A DNA stretch of 64,000 nt, from positions 440,092 to 504,091 of the forward strand of contig VXAY01004354.1 in assembly GCA_013399855.1 (NCBI GenBank), given 5' to 3'. The notes under the pieces were generated by a model. It ran no database searches and was not told where the DNA came from. It was given only the letters and a program-made list of their open reading frames with translations. Positions 23,244 through 34,380 of the stretch are shown one piece after another. Position numbers and translations under genes: made by a program. The DNA is from Oxyruncus cristatus. Lineage: Eukaryota; Chordata; Aves; Passeriformes; Cotingidae. The number at the start of each line of letters is the position of its first letter. Positions within the stretch are counted from its first letter, which is position 1.

Positions 23244-26200
23244 ATGCAAGTCAGAAGGTAGCAAATGGACTGTGGAAAATTTATTCAGCTATAGGAAAAA
23301 ACAAGGCATCTTGTTTCCAGGGCAGAAATGTACCATTTATAATTCTAAGACAAAATTTTAAACCTTTCTGTAAATAACAGAGAGAATTCTTCTTGTAGAC
23401 AAGGTGAGCTTTACTGGTGTATCAGTATCTTTAAGAAAATCTGGCTCTTGCTCTTGTGTAGACTTGATAATCTACGAAAAGTAAGAGGAAAATATGAGAA
23501 ACATAAATGTGGTCCCGTGGCTGGTGGTAATTATTATTTTGTTTTGATTTATCGTTCACAGGAATTTTTTTATGAGAGCCTCACAGGCATAATTCTTTCT
23601 CATGCATAGTTTATTTTTTGCCAAAACGACAGGAGGACAGGATATTTAGCAGAATATGTATGATGGGTGGGTGGAAAACAGAGAGGATTTGGACTCGTGC
23701 CAAACATCGGGAAGGTGAAAGAATGAGAGGAACCCAGCTTATTGCACTAGTGGATCGCTCTTTATCTTGGCAAGGGGCGTTTGCCTGCAGTGGCACTCCT
23801 GAGCCATCCTGGGATTTTATTGCAGGTATGGTCTGTGCTCCAGCTCAGCTGTGGCTTCAGAGGGCTCCTCAGCCATTTGCATCTTGCAAACCCTCAGTGA
23901 TCAAAACGTGCACAGGCCAAAAAAATCAAGAGTTTAAAAATACAATCTTCCTTTTGGCTTCTGAGCCTTTGGATGTGTTTGTTTGCATTTGTAGGTGTTT
24001 CCCAGTAACCATGAAGAGCAGCAAGGTGCTCTGCTGTTCAGGTCTTCAGTGCAGCAGCGGAGCCTCGGGATAGAAAGGAGCCAAAATTGTGATGGCTGCC
24101 CAAAGTCCCAGGGGTTGTCACCCAGCAGTCAGGCAGGACAGGGAGTTGCCAGATGTTATAAAGTAAGCACAGACATGACTGGTGATTTTCTAAGGGCACT
24201 GCTAGGTGCCAAGTGTTTTGGAAGGGCTGTTTCTTATTTTGAATATTAAGATGGAAGATTTAACTTTTGGGAGTGCTTTTGCAAATATTCCATTTGCACT
24301 TCAGCAGAGTGCCAGCTGTCAAGAGCAGGAATGTGTGAATAAGTTATCCCAATGTCAGGTGAAAACTCAGCTTTCCAACCATATCATTGTGGCTACAACT
24401 TCTCACCTTGCAAAGGTCTTAATTCCATGTCCAAGGTGCATAGGCACTTATGGGATTTATTGATGCAAGAGAATTTTGAGGCCTGCCTTTACTTGCAAAA
24501 TAAGAAAGGAAAACTTATGTTCGGCTCACCCGCTCCCTGATCCCATAGTGACCTCAAATCACTGCAAAAGGGGCATGTTTCTTAGAATTACTGATCCATC
24601 CTTTTTGAGAATGTGGCTGTTCAAGGGCTATTAATAAAATGCTCTGCAGGAAACTAATTACATTTTGAGCCTGTTAGTATCTCCTGTAGAATATCCTCCA
24701 TTGCTCCCACTGCAGACCAAGCACAGAGTCTCCAGAATTCTTGTTTACTTGAGCCCAAAGAGCGTTCTTGCCTCCACAAGAATAGTTTTGGAGTGGGATC
24801 TGTGTCCTGTGATGGCCTTGGGGTTCCACTCAGGCTCTGAAAAGGGATCAGCATGGAACAGTGAGGAGGGGATTCTGCCACTGGGTGACAGTGGTGGGAC
24901 TGAGGCTGGGACCTGCTCTGTACCCCATACTGGGGGTTGGCTCCACTTTTAAAAAGGGAGGTGAGGGAAGATCAGGGTACAAGAAAGATCACAAACAGTT
25001 TTTCAAGCTGAATGGTGTGAAATATTTGAACATCTCAGTCCATCTGGCTTACCAGAACAAAGTCTGAGAGTTGACTTGGCTACAGTTGGATGAGCAACAC
25101 TTCAGAGGAAAAATACCAAGAACTAAAGGCTGTTTAATCCAGGGTGGAAAGGCAGAACAAGAAATTGGCTGAAAGTTGAAGCCGAATAATTTTAATATTG
25201 GGCACTTTTTCCCCCTTTTCACCAGTGAGAATAATTAGTCATTAGAACAAGGGTTGTGTGTATGGTTTTGTGTATGTTTTTGTGTTTCTTGCTTCTTCAC
25301 ATCAAGAAGAGGTGCTTTTCTGAAAGACAAGCAGTGAGTGGCTAAACACTGTGTATAAATATCCAGGTGAAATGCTGGGATGGGGAAGGGTTCTTATTGG
25401 AGTCTCTGATTCGTTCAACTGATTCTCTCTGACTCATTGCCATCTTCTGAAACAGCTGTATTTCAAAGGCAGTGCATGGATTTAAGATGGAAAGAAATGC
25501 TGCTCAGCCCAGTGAGGGCTCAGAGCACTGAAACCAAAGTGGGCACGACTCTGCCTCGCAGAGATGGGAAAGCACTTGCACAGCTGTCCCGCCTCAGAAA
25601 TTCCTGGTGATTCTGCAGAGGTCAGTCCTTCACTCAAAAATGTGTTTCTGATTAGATTCTGCCCCCTTGCAGATAACAATGCAGTCAGTGACAAATCTAG
25701 GGGCAGAGAGGCTCTTGGAGCAGCTACCATGCATTTGCCTTCCACTGGGCTGACACAGCTCATCTGGTTTAACTTGTGCCTGGCAGCCGGGCGCCAGTCG
25801 AGCCCGGTCCTTGGAGAGCGCAGCGTTCCTCTAAAGCAGCACGGCCCCTCCACCCGTGACATGACCGGCTCTTCTCTCAGTGATACAACAATTACTTATC
25901 GTGACTGATGCCTGGGCAGGGCAGAGAGGAGAACTCTTTTCCAAACAGCAGTGCTTTTCCTCTGCAGCCAAATCACATACTGGACTGAGTGTTACAGAAA
26001 GAAAGGGCTTTATCTCAGAGTTCTCCATCTGATATTTTATAAACCATGCCTGAGCCCTCTTAAATGGGGCAGAAAAGCTTGGCAATGACACTTATGAAAG
26101 GCAGCTGGGCCCAGTGAGTCTTTTACCCTCTCTTCTGGGAGAAAAGTCTGCCTTGGACAGCTGTGGATGGAGGAACTGATGATCCTGGAATTAAGACCCT

Positions 26201-27989
26201 GGTTGAAGAACTGCCTGACCTGGATTCAGCAGGTCAGATCTCATGTCTGGCCCTGGGCCGACTGCTGTGATTTGTTATGCCCCTGTTTTCCTGTTGAAAA
26301 ATGGGAGTGGCAGGATGAATTTGTCTGGCAGTGATACAGGGTGTTGGGCTATAAAATAGAAAAACTGAAGAGTTCTCAGGAAAGCAAAGCAGCAGCCTCT
26401 GCTCCAGAAGGCTTTTGAGAACCCCAGATCCAGCTGACACAGGGAGCAGCTCCACGACTAGGCAGGCTGGCAGGTCCCAGGCAGGGATCTCTGCAGAGCC
26501 CACTGCTCCTTGCCAGCGCCCCTGGGTGATGGTGCCAGGCCGAGGGGTGGGCTCAGGGGCCAGGTCTGGGCCCCAGTCAGTCGGTCTAGGACAGGAGCAG
26601 AGCCCAAGGGCTCCTGCAGGACCTGTGGCTGCGGGACAGCTCGGCGAGCAGGCGGCTGCCAAGAGCCGGTGAGCACTCCCTTCGTGCCCGGTTCAGAATG
26701 CTTTGGCTTTGCACTCCATCCAAAAGGCACTGTCCAATCCTCCACGGAGGAGCATTAGCATTCCTGCACTGCTCTCCTAGATCCTGATCAGCTCTCAGAT
26801 ATATCATTTCCACTTTATAGCACTCCTTCTCTTTTATTTTTCATTCACAACCAATTTTATCTGGAGTTTAACCTCAGAAAGTTGCCAGTTTTGTTCTAAT
26901 TGCAGGTGACTCTGAGCCAAAACCTCAGATATTATCATGTGTGAGGGGTGGGAAAGTCAGCAGAGAGAGCAGCACACGGGCTGCCTGACCTCAGCACCTC
27001 AGCCTGGGCAGGCGTGGGCTGGGAGGCAGGGCCTGGCTCTCACCGTTGCTCTCTGCTGCCTCGAACGCCGCTGCAGAGCCAAGCTCCCCTCAGGTCTGGG
27101 CCGTGGTATGAACGCTGGATTTTTATGCCTGTATCTTGCCCTGCAGGAACAAAGTTCTTTGACTATAAGCGTTTAGTAAAGCCAGTATCAGGTGCAGAGA
27201 GAAATTAAAGGCAAGGAGGTATGGAAGAGTCTGCCGAGGAAGAGAGACAGAGGGTCTCTTACAGGAAGAGTAGTCTGGGAGCTGCAGGTCACAAGGAATC
27301 AGGTCACACAGGCTTTCCATATCGATTAGCCCAAATTCCCAGTGGGTATTCTCAGTATTCCTGGTCCCTTCCCAGCTGTCTCATTTCCTGGTGGATTTTA
27401 GTTGAAGTGTTTTAATCTTTTTTAATCTCCTGTACTTCTCTGCTTGAAGATTCTTTCCTGCCTGTGGTCAGGGATGCTGACAAAGCTCTCTGAACCATCA
27501 GTTCCTCAGTCTTTCCCTGCAAGATGACAAAAGTTTGTTGAAAGCATCGGGGTGGTTAGTGCTGCTTTATTTTCAGCCATCATCATGAGAAAAAAAGAGC
27601 GTGGAGAAGTGCATGGAGCGTGTCTGTGGTGGTGACTAATGACTGTTAGGCCCTTATTGCTGTCAGGTGAACTGGTAGCCGAGCCTCAGACATGTGGTCA
27701 TTGTCAAGAGGAATTTTTGACTCCCCTCTTAGGAGCACCTCCTCCTCCACTCCCCAGCCATTAATTACTTCCACCATCCTTCCAAACTGCCAAGGAGTGA
27801 GGAGCAGCAGAGCTGGAGATGAAAGGAAGCAGCGGCTGCCCCGGTTTCCAGGTCTTTCAAATAACCAGTGTGTAATAACTTCCACAGCCGAGGGAAATGG
27901 GTGAGCTGTGGGAGGAGGGTCAGCGCTGAGGGGAGGAAGGCTCTCGCCTAGCAATGATATAGTGGCTCCTAATGGAAGAAACCTGTGGA
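23244..27989. other. noncoding stretch, nothing distinctive
   Basis: Mixed composition. A loose 12-bp GT-rich tandem lies at 25258-25292 and a TGACTCA (AP-1 type) near 25430. A GC-rich patch at 26400-26680 has open frames on both strands without family resemblance. From about 27660 the sequence becomes richer in short conserved-looking words, leading into the CpG-rich block at 28 kb. Confidence 0.5.
25258..25292. repeat. 12-bp GT-rich tandem repeat, about 2.5 units
   Basis: GTGTATGGTTTT (25258-25269) is followed by GTGTATGTTTTT (25270-25281) and a partial third unit. Confidence 0.6.
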
Positions 27990-28375
27990 ATTAATCAAGC
28001 GCTGCGCCTCATTTGTTAATGACAGCACGCCTGAAACGTGCCCCAGCCTGTCTCGTTGGTGGGTAGCTGGGACCCTGGGAGCCCTGCCAGGCTGCCCGTG
28101 TGGGGCCTGGGGTCTCAGCACGCTGCTCGAGCTCCGTGGCAGTGGGTGCTGGGGGTGACACCTCGTCTCTGGCGCGAGGGAGCTGCGAGCCCGGCTGGGC
28201 TGACCTCCCATGCTTGGCTGCCAGGCTGTCATGCGTGAAGCTGGTCACGCTCGGTTTCCCCCAGATTAGCGCAGGGTATTGAGATGACATTGTTCTGGCT
28301 TGCTCGCTGCGGAAAGCAGCAGCTCTGCGGAACCAGTTAAGGCGGTTTGGGCCCAGCTTCCATCTCCTCGCCCCC
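27990..28375. promoter_or_regulatory. CpG-rich block beside AT-core cluster
   Basis: Roughly 23 CpG occur in about 330 bases at about 60% GC by hand count, near or above the usual CpG-island ratio. Immediately upstream (27957-28022) lies a motif-rich stretch with GGAATTAATCAAGCGCTGCG and TTTGTTAATGACAGC, resembling a homeodomain/PBX-type conserved element. No TATA box or clear first exon is visible. It may be an orphan CpG island or enhancer; a distal promoter is also possible. Confidence 0.35.
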
Positions 28376-29334
28376 CACACATGCTCCAGAGTTTGGCCTT
28401 GATTTCATGGGCCAGAGATGAGCAAGAATCAAAGTGGAATAATTACTGGTAGTGCAGGGGGCAAGTCCCCAGCCCCTCAGCCCCAGCCGCCTCCACAGGC
28501 TGAGCGTGCCGACTGTGCAAGCGAGGTGGGCTGGGAGAGCGGTTCTCCTCACCTCCCAGTGAGGGGTGTGAGCAGGCAGAACCCACCACCCCTTCTTGAG
28601 TTACGGGGTTTTGAGGAGCATTTGGTGTTTGCACCCCCCAAACACTGTCTCTACTTTGCACGTGGATATGCACGTCCTGGGGGTAGCAAGGTCACCCAGA
28701 GCTCCTGAAGGTTCCTGGGTCTTGGTGTCCCTGTGGCAAACCAGCACAGGGGATGTGTCTGGCCTATACACACCCTGACACCCTGTACCACTGCTCCCAG
28801 CTGTGCTCTCACCTCTGGCAGTGAATAACTGCTGGAAGTGTTGCTGAGGTTCCTGGGGGACTGCTCTGCTCCTGACGAGGGCAGGTAGAGAAACAGAGAG
28901 GGGTCTTGGCATCCTGACCCGCTGGTCGTGCCGTGCCGCGCTCTGCTCCTTGGGCACAGATGGAACTTTGGCTCTCCATGTGTCTGGTGCAGTTAAACGT
29001 ATTAGGCCTGTGTGACTCCACAGAGAATTGCAGATACGAATGGTTAGCAAGTAATGAGTCTTCTCAGATACTATAGTCTTCCTATGTGTATAAAAAATAA
29101 TGTACAGTCTTGTTATAGGAAACATATGTGTCCTTTCTCCAGAGGCTGGAGAGATTTCTGTTTGAAGAAATGACAGTCCGACCACAATGCCAAGCCCCCC
29201 AGAGTATCACATTACACCCAGGAGAAGGGCTGAGTTTTCTGAACCTAAGGCTCTTTTTAAGCTCCAATCCCCTTCAAAGGAGTGCAGCTGCACACTGCCT
29301 GATGGGGAAGTGTCTTCAAAATATCTGTGAGGTC
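28376..29334. other. noncoding stretch, nothing distinctive
   Basis: A faint MIR-like phrase in reverse (AAGGTCACCCAGAGCTCCTG near 28688-28707) is too isolated to call. No gene recognised. Confidence 0.5.
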
Positions 29335-29465
29335 ACTGTCTGATCTTGGATTAGTCATTTACTGCCCCATTTGTACCTCAGCTTCTCTGCTGGTAAAATC
29401 ACAATGATACCTATTGACCTTTCGGAAAGTTTGCAAGATCAATTGCAGAAAATGCTACAGGGCAA
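29335..29465 (+). mobile_element. MIR/CORE-SINE relic
   Basis: The plus strand reads CTGATCTTGGATTAGTCATT (29340-29359), TTTGTACCTCAGCTTCTCTG, GGTAAAATCACAATGATACC and AAGATCAATTGCAGAAAATGC. In order, these are the MIR phrases cttgggcaagtcactt, gcctcagtttctc, tctgtaaaatgggaataatacc and gagatcaatggatgaaaagtgct. Order and spacing are kept over the full 130 bases, so the call is good despite divergence. Confidence 0.8.
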
Positions 29466-30290
29466 AACCACAATGTAAAGAAATGCAAAAGGGTGGGTTT
29501 TCTGTGCTTGTCCGTAGTCCTGATTCCTCTTTAGGTAGCTATTAATTGATGCACTGGACTATGAGCTTTGAAAAGTCACATGATTGGAAATGATTCCTCT
29601 GAAAGACCAGTGCATGTGGGGATTCTCTCAGAAGCACCTTAAAGCTCACTTATTTCTAGCATAAACATGACTGTGTAACGCTATCACACTTTAAAAGCTG
29701 AAAGTGAGATGCAGTCGCTTAGGTTCACATTTCCCAGGCACCACAAATATCCAGAAGTAGACAAACATCCCCTCTGAGGAAGATGGGAGGTGCTGAGCTC
29801 TGAGCTCCATGAAAACTTGGCCTTTAAGAGCCAGCCAAAAGCCTGGAAGCATTCCTGTCACTGTGATAACCCTGGGCAGGACTGTTGAGTCCTTGGAGCT
29901 GGGACCACGTGCCAGCGATGGGGCATCTTCAGTCCCAGCCTGCCCTGGACCAGCCGCTCTTGGGCTCAGGGCATTTGCAGGTGCAGCAGGACCCCTCCAG
30001 ACCCACGCTGGGCTGATGCTGCAGCGTGCATGGGACAGCCCCGGAGCAGGGCTTCTCACTCAGAGAAGAGGCCTTAGACAGAGGCAAAGGTAGCACGGAC
30101 CTCTGAATGCCATGATCTCAAGTTATGCTTTAGGCAGTAACGTGGAAATGTGAACAGCCGTGGACTGCCCCTTGTGCACAGCGTGCTCTGACTGACGAAC
30201 CTGACACCCCGGGATTCTTCTGTAATTGGCTGGTGCATGCATGTGCGTCTCAGAGTGAGCCCTTGTGCTTTTTTTTCTTTTTCAGCCCAT
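29466..30290. other. noncoding stretch, nothing distinctive
   Basis: No gene or repeat recognised. A GC-rich patch at 29860-30060 has chance open frames on both strands. Confidence 0.5.
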
Positions 30291-30397
30291 GATAAATTAA
30301 AGTCTTTAGTCCCATTAAAGTATTAAATTTTGGCTAAGTCCTTAATTAAGCCCTTCTTGCTTTAATTAAGGCATTAAGGTTTAATTAAAAAGTTAAC
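30291..30397. promoter_or_regulatory. TTAA / TTAATTAA cluster
   Basis: Eleven TTAA words occur in 107 bases, including three TTAATTAA palindromes (30342-30349, 30362-30369, 30381-30388) and a GTTAAC at the right end. TAATTA is the core bound by many homeodomain proteins, so an enhancer is plausible. The same density could come from local AT-rich slippage, although the intervening sequence is not a simple repeat. Confidence 0.35.
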
Positions 30398-31979
30398 ACA
30401 TTGGCAGAATGTCCTTTCTCTTCTGCCTTAAGTGCGCTGGAACAAGTTGTGGCCCCAGATGTGATCTGATGCTATAAAATCAGGAGAACCTCGTGGTGCT
30501 TCCCCCCATGCTGGCAAGCAGGCTGCAGTGCACGCCAGCAGAGCCCTGTGAGCAAGCAGTGAGTGCAGCGCAGGTTCACAGCACACTGGGGTGGGTGTGG
30601 TGCTCCCGGCCTCCCCTCCCAGCTCCCTCCCCTGGTCCGGGAGGCAGAGCCCCCACGCTGGGCGCGTTCCCCAGAGCACTGCAGGGAACAGCTACACGTG
30701 CAGCTTTGCCCCAGACCACGGGACAGTCACCGAGCCACATTTGCATGGCTGGGGCTTGTCTTTGGGTGTATTTTAGTCCCTGGACTGGTGAGTCAGATAA
30801 GTTCCAAGAAAGACATTCTCAAACCGGAACCCTTGTCCCCTTCAAAAACAGTTTGTTGCTATTTGCCTAGGTGCACCCAAGATCTTGGCTTTGCTTCAAG
30901 CCCCGGAATTACTGGGCACAATTTTGTATTTTAAATGGCATGTTGGAACCAGACTCTTGGCTGTGACAATGACCTACACTTGGAGCAGGGAATGATGGCC
31001 TTCCAGCTGGCCCTGGACAGCTTTGTGCAGCTCCCATGGAGGTATGTGTGGGAGTCACCCTTGGAGGAGAATCCTGCCCTCAGTGTAAAATTAAAAGCAG
31101 AGGAATTTTTAGCAGCTAAAAAATGCATTCTGGAAAGTGGCAAGTAGGTGTGAGAATCTGTCTTGTAATAAGTTCACTATCTGAAAACTAGAGCAAGTTA
31201 CAAGAGCTGAGATGATCCACCAGGACACGGCTGGCTCAGTTCCAGGCTGTCCAGCAAGAAGCCCAGTGAGAGAATACACTGGAGAACTTGTCAGAGCAAA
31301 TGTGCTTCTCTGGACTTGCTGGTACCTTGCTGAAATCACATATGGACTCTTGACACTTCAGTGCCCATTGCCTTGGTTGTCTCAAGGGAAGGGGGAGCGC
31401 TTGGGGGTAGAAGGCAAAAGCATTGTACACCATGTAGTCTTTCAGTCATGTTTCACTGAAATCTTCCCTCAAAACCTGCATACTCGGACTTGTCAAAACC
31501 AGCTCATCCCAGCTGTCATTGCAAAAGCACCTTTCCTTGAAGCAGAGTAGAATTGGCAAGGAGAAAACTGCATTTTTAATAGGTTGCATTTCTCCAACAC
31601 TTCTCTTCCAGGGACCTCCAAGATCTCTGCTGTGATAATGACACCCTTGCAGGTCATATATTACTGCCATGTTTTCTAGTCGAGGAGCTCCCGAGTAGAG
31701 CAAGCTTCCTGCAGTGCCTCAGTGTCACAAAGTACAAATCTGCGTGGCCTCTTCTGCGCAGGAGAACTCTTCAGCTGTGATGCAGAGATGTCCTGTGTCA
31801 TCTCTGTTCTCAGTGTTAATGAGGAGAACCACTTTTACACCCTATCTGCATAGACCAGAAGGCTGACAGAAGATCACCCGCGTTCTGCCCTCCTTCAGCA
31901 CAGACAGCTTCTTGAGCACCGACCCTAGAGCGCCTGCTTTGGCCAGCAGGCCAGAGCATCTTCCTGCCCTTGGCCTTCT
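30398..31979. other. noncoding stretch, nothing distinctive
   Basis: GC-rich to 30780, then mixed. A donor-like GTATGT after 31043 follows an open frame, but every upstream acceptor I tried runs into stops. No gene called. Confidence 0.5.
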
Positions 31980-32140
31980 GCCCCGTTTGCTGTGCCCTGC
32001 TGGGCTCCGGGTGCTCTGCGGGCACAGCCACTCACCCTCTGCCCCGCACGGGGCACAGCTTTGGCCTTGGAGCTGCTGTGAAGGGCTGGGCCGGCACTGC
32101 GCCCTGGGGCTTGGCCAGTGGCCCTTGGGCCGGAGGGGTT

Positions 32141-32228
32141 GGACGGGCAGGGGGTCTGACAGACACCCCTGCACTCACAGGGCTGGACGGGCAGGGGGTC
32201 TGACAGACACCCCTGCACTCACAGGGCT
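32141..32228. repeat. two exact 44-bp tandem copies
   Basis: Copies at 32141-32184 and 32185-32228 are identical, beginning GGACGGGCAGGGGGTCTGAC. Perfect identity suggests recent duplication and a likely copy-number polymorphism. Confidence 0.95.
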
Positions 32229-32280
32229 CGCCGCGAGGTGTCTCCGTGCGCTGCGGCGGGACCGACGGTGGGGCCGGGGC

Positions 32281-32340
32281 TGGAGCGGGGTCAGGGATGG
32301 AGCGGGGACAGGGCTGGAGCGGGGACAGGGTGGAGCGCGG
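32281..32340 (+). repeat. 17-bp G-rich tandem repeat with G4 potential
   Basis: The unit TGGAGCGGGGACAGGG(C) is repeated about 3.5 times with small changes. Each unit brings a GGGG and a GGG tract, and GGGG-CC-GGGG lies just upstream, so the array can form several alternative G-quadruplexes. Confidence 0.8.
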
Positions 32341-32410
32341 CCGTGCCGGGGGCTACGGGGCTGTAGCTGCTTGAACGCACTCGCGCACCTCGTGTGGAAC
32401 AGGCAGAAAT

Positions 32411-34361
32411 ATTTCCTGTAGCTTGGTAGAACAGGAGTTAAGCCGAGCCCCCATCACTTTAACACCGGGCCTCTCAGCACTAGGAAGCGAGTTTGTTTCT
32501 TTCCTAAATAACTAGAATTCATACAGAAACATGTTTAAGTGCTAGCAGCACCCCTGGGAGCCCAGCGGTGGACAGCAAATGAGAAAACAAGTAGCTAAGA
32601 GCATTTGGAGGCAGAAATGAAACTGTGCAGCCTATCAGCTGGTGACCTGTGATAACCAGCCCAGCAGCTTGTGGTGAGCTTGTATCCACCTCTGTGCATC
32701 GGTGCTGAAAACAGTGCCTGGGAAAAAATCCTGTTGCTTGCGGGCTGCCGTTGGCTCATTAAGAGAGTGATGGCCAGAGCCACAACAGAAGGGTATTTCA
32801 CAGGTCTCAGCTCTCTGGGGAGAGGAGAGGGGCTCCCTGAGAGTGCAGGCTGCAGCGCAGTCCTGGGCACGCGGGGAGGGCCCAGAGAGATGAGGAGGTG
32901 CAAAGGGCTGCTGCTCTGGACTGCACATCTGTGCACTAAGGGAGAAGGCAACTCAACACAAGGGTGGTGAATTCAGCCCAGGTACATCGTGGTGACTGTT
33001 CTGAAGAAGAGCTCAATGTTCAGACACTCTTCCCTGAGTTTGAGCTAGAAAGATGTTTATGTGCTACATGTGCTCATGTAGCGGCAGAGTTCTTGTGTGT
33101 GACTGCATCGGCTTTCTCAGTGCCAGGAACTGCTGGGAATTGGTCTTTGCCATGAACCTGGAGCGCTCCCGGCACACCATGGAGTTTAACGTGACCCCTC
33201 TGAAAGGCTCTTCCCTGCATCTTACCATGGCTCAGGCAGAGCTCCCCAGGGCCCCCGGCAACCCTCCGGAGGTGTCCCAGGTTGGAGCCAGGGACCGCAC
33301 ACCCTGCAGGCACCTGCTTGTCATCCTGAGGTGTCGGGGCACTCAGAACAACCGAGAAGAAACCTGCACTTCTCTACTCCCTCTTTGCATGGGATACATG
33401 TGATGATAGGAAGTGGGATGCTTGCCAGGATATGAAAACCCGTCATCCTTGAGGAAATCAGTCCCTGCGGGGAGCCATTCCTAAGGAGTGGGCAAGGCAG
33501 CTTGGGAAGTGAGTCCAGGAATGTGGGACGCCTGCTTGCCAAGGAAGGCCTCGTCTGCCTGCTCAAAAGGGAGGAATTACTGGAATGTTTGGGGGATCCA
33601 AGCTATGTCATTGTGAGATGGGAACCAACAGGCTTAGGAATAAACCCTTACTGGAGAAAGGTTACAAACTACCCCTATTCCTTCGGTGATCACGACTCTG
33701 GAGAAGAGCCAGGATTTACAAGTGATCTGGGGCGGCTCAGTAAGTTGGGCACTCAACGTCAAGGCTGCTTTAGAGGCCTGAGTTAAATGGCACTCATTAA
33801 ATCACACATTTTTATAGCACTTGATGTCAGCTCTTCTGCTCCGGAGCAGCTCTCCCAGGTACAGGGGCTGTCGTGCCCAGGCCAAGGCGCTGGATGACAG
33901 ACAGCACAGAGGCCGAAGAGCCTTCTGACAGCTTAGCTGCGTTGAAAAACCTTTGGCCAGCATGTCTGTGACCTGAATTTTTTTTCACATCCAAAACCAG
34001 TTTCTTGGTTCTAGTGCAATGTCCCATGGTAGGCAAAGCCTGGGACACCACATTACAGCAGTGTTTGGGAAACATCTCTACCTCCATAGCCAAAAGAAAG
34101 ACAGACACAGTGTCTGTGTGAACATCCCCACTGCCTGACACAGTTTCAGCACTGGCTGTTCAGCAGTCCCTGGCCTTAAGGAAATACCGGTGCCAAAGGA
34201 TTCAGAAAAGAATCACCAATATATATTACTCCCCAGAATCCTAGTATTAACTTTAAAAAAAAAACAAAACAAAGTTTCCAAGCCTTCCTGCTCCAGATCC
34301 TACGTGCAGCTTTTGGGGAACGGTGAAAAAGACAGTTTAGCCCCAGCTGTCTGCTGAGAGT
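32411..34361. other. noncoding stretch, nothing distinctive
   Basis: Open frames at 33053-33403 and 33502-33786 (plus) have protein-like composition but no recognisable family, no strong acceptors and no donors at fitting places. I treat them as chance. Confidence 0.5.
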
Positions 34362-34380
34362 GGGTGGGTGGGTTGTTGGG
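34362..34380 (+). other. potential G-quadruplex with 1-base loops
   Basis: GGG-T-GGG-T-GGG-TTGTT-GGG. Two single-base loops and one five-base loop make this the most stable predicted quadruplex in the window. Confidence 0.6.

Larger units (their letters stand above)
31980..32410. promoter_or_regulatory. CpG island containing two tandem repeats
   Basis: This is the most CpG-dense part of the window: about 29 CpG from 32040 to 32400 by hand count, at roughly 70% GC. It holds a 44-bp tandem duplication (32141-32228) and a 17-bp G-rich tandem (32281-32340). After it the sequence returns abruptly to ordinary composition with AT-rich parts. It could be a promoter of a transcript in either direction. 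A plus-strand open frame of 169 codons crosses it but encodes the repeats and has no family resemblance, so I do not call it coding. Confidence 0.4.

Noticed and set aside
28685..28735. MIR-like phrase in reverse
   Set aside because: Only about 20 bases fit and the expected neighbouring phrases are absent.
30935..31147. Protein-like frame followed by a GTATGT donor
   Set aside because: All three frames from the upstream acceptor at 30870 hit stop codons before the donor.
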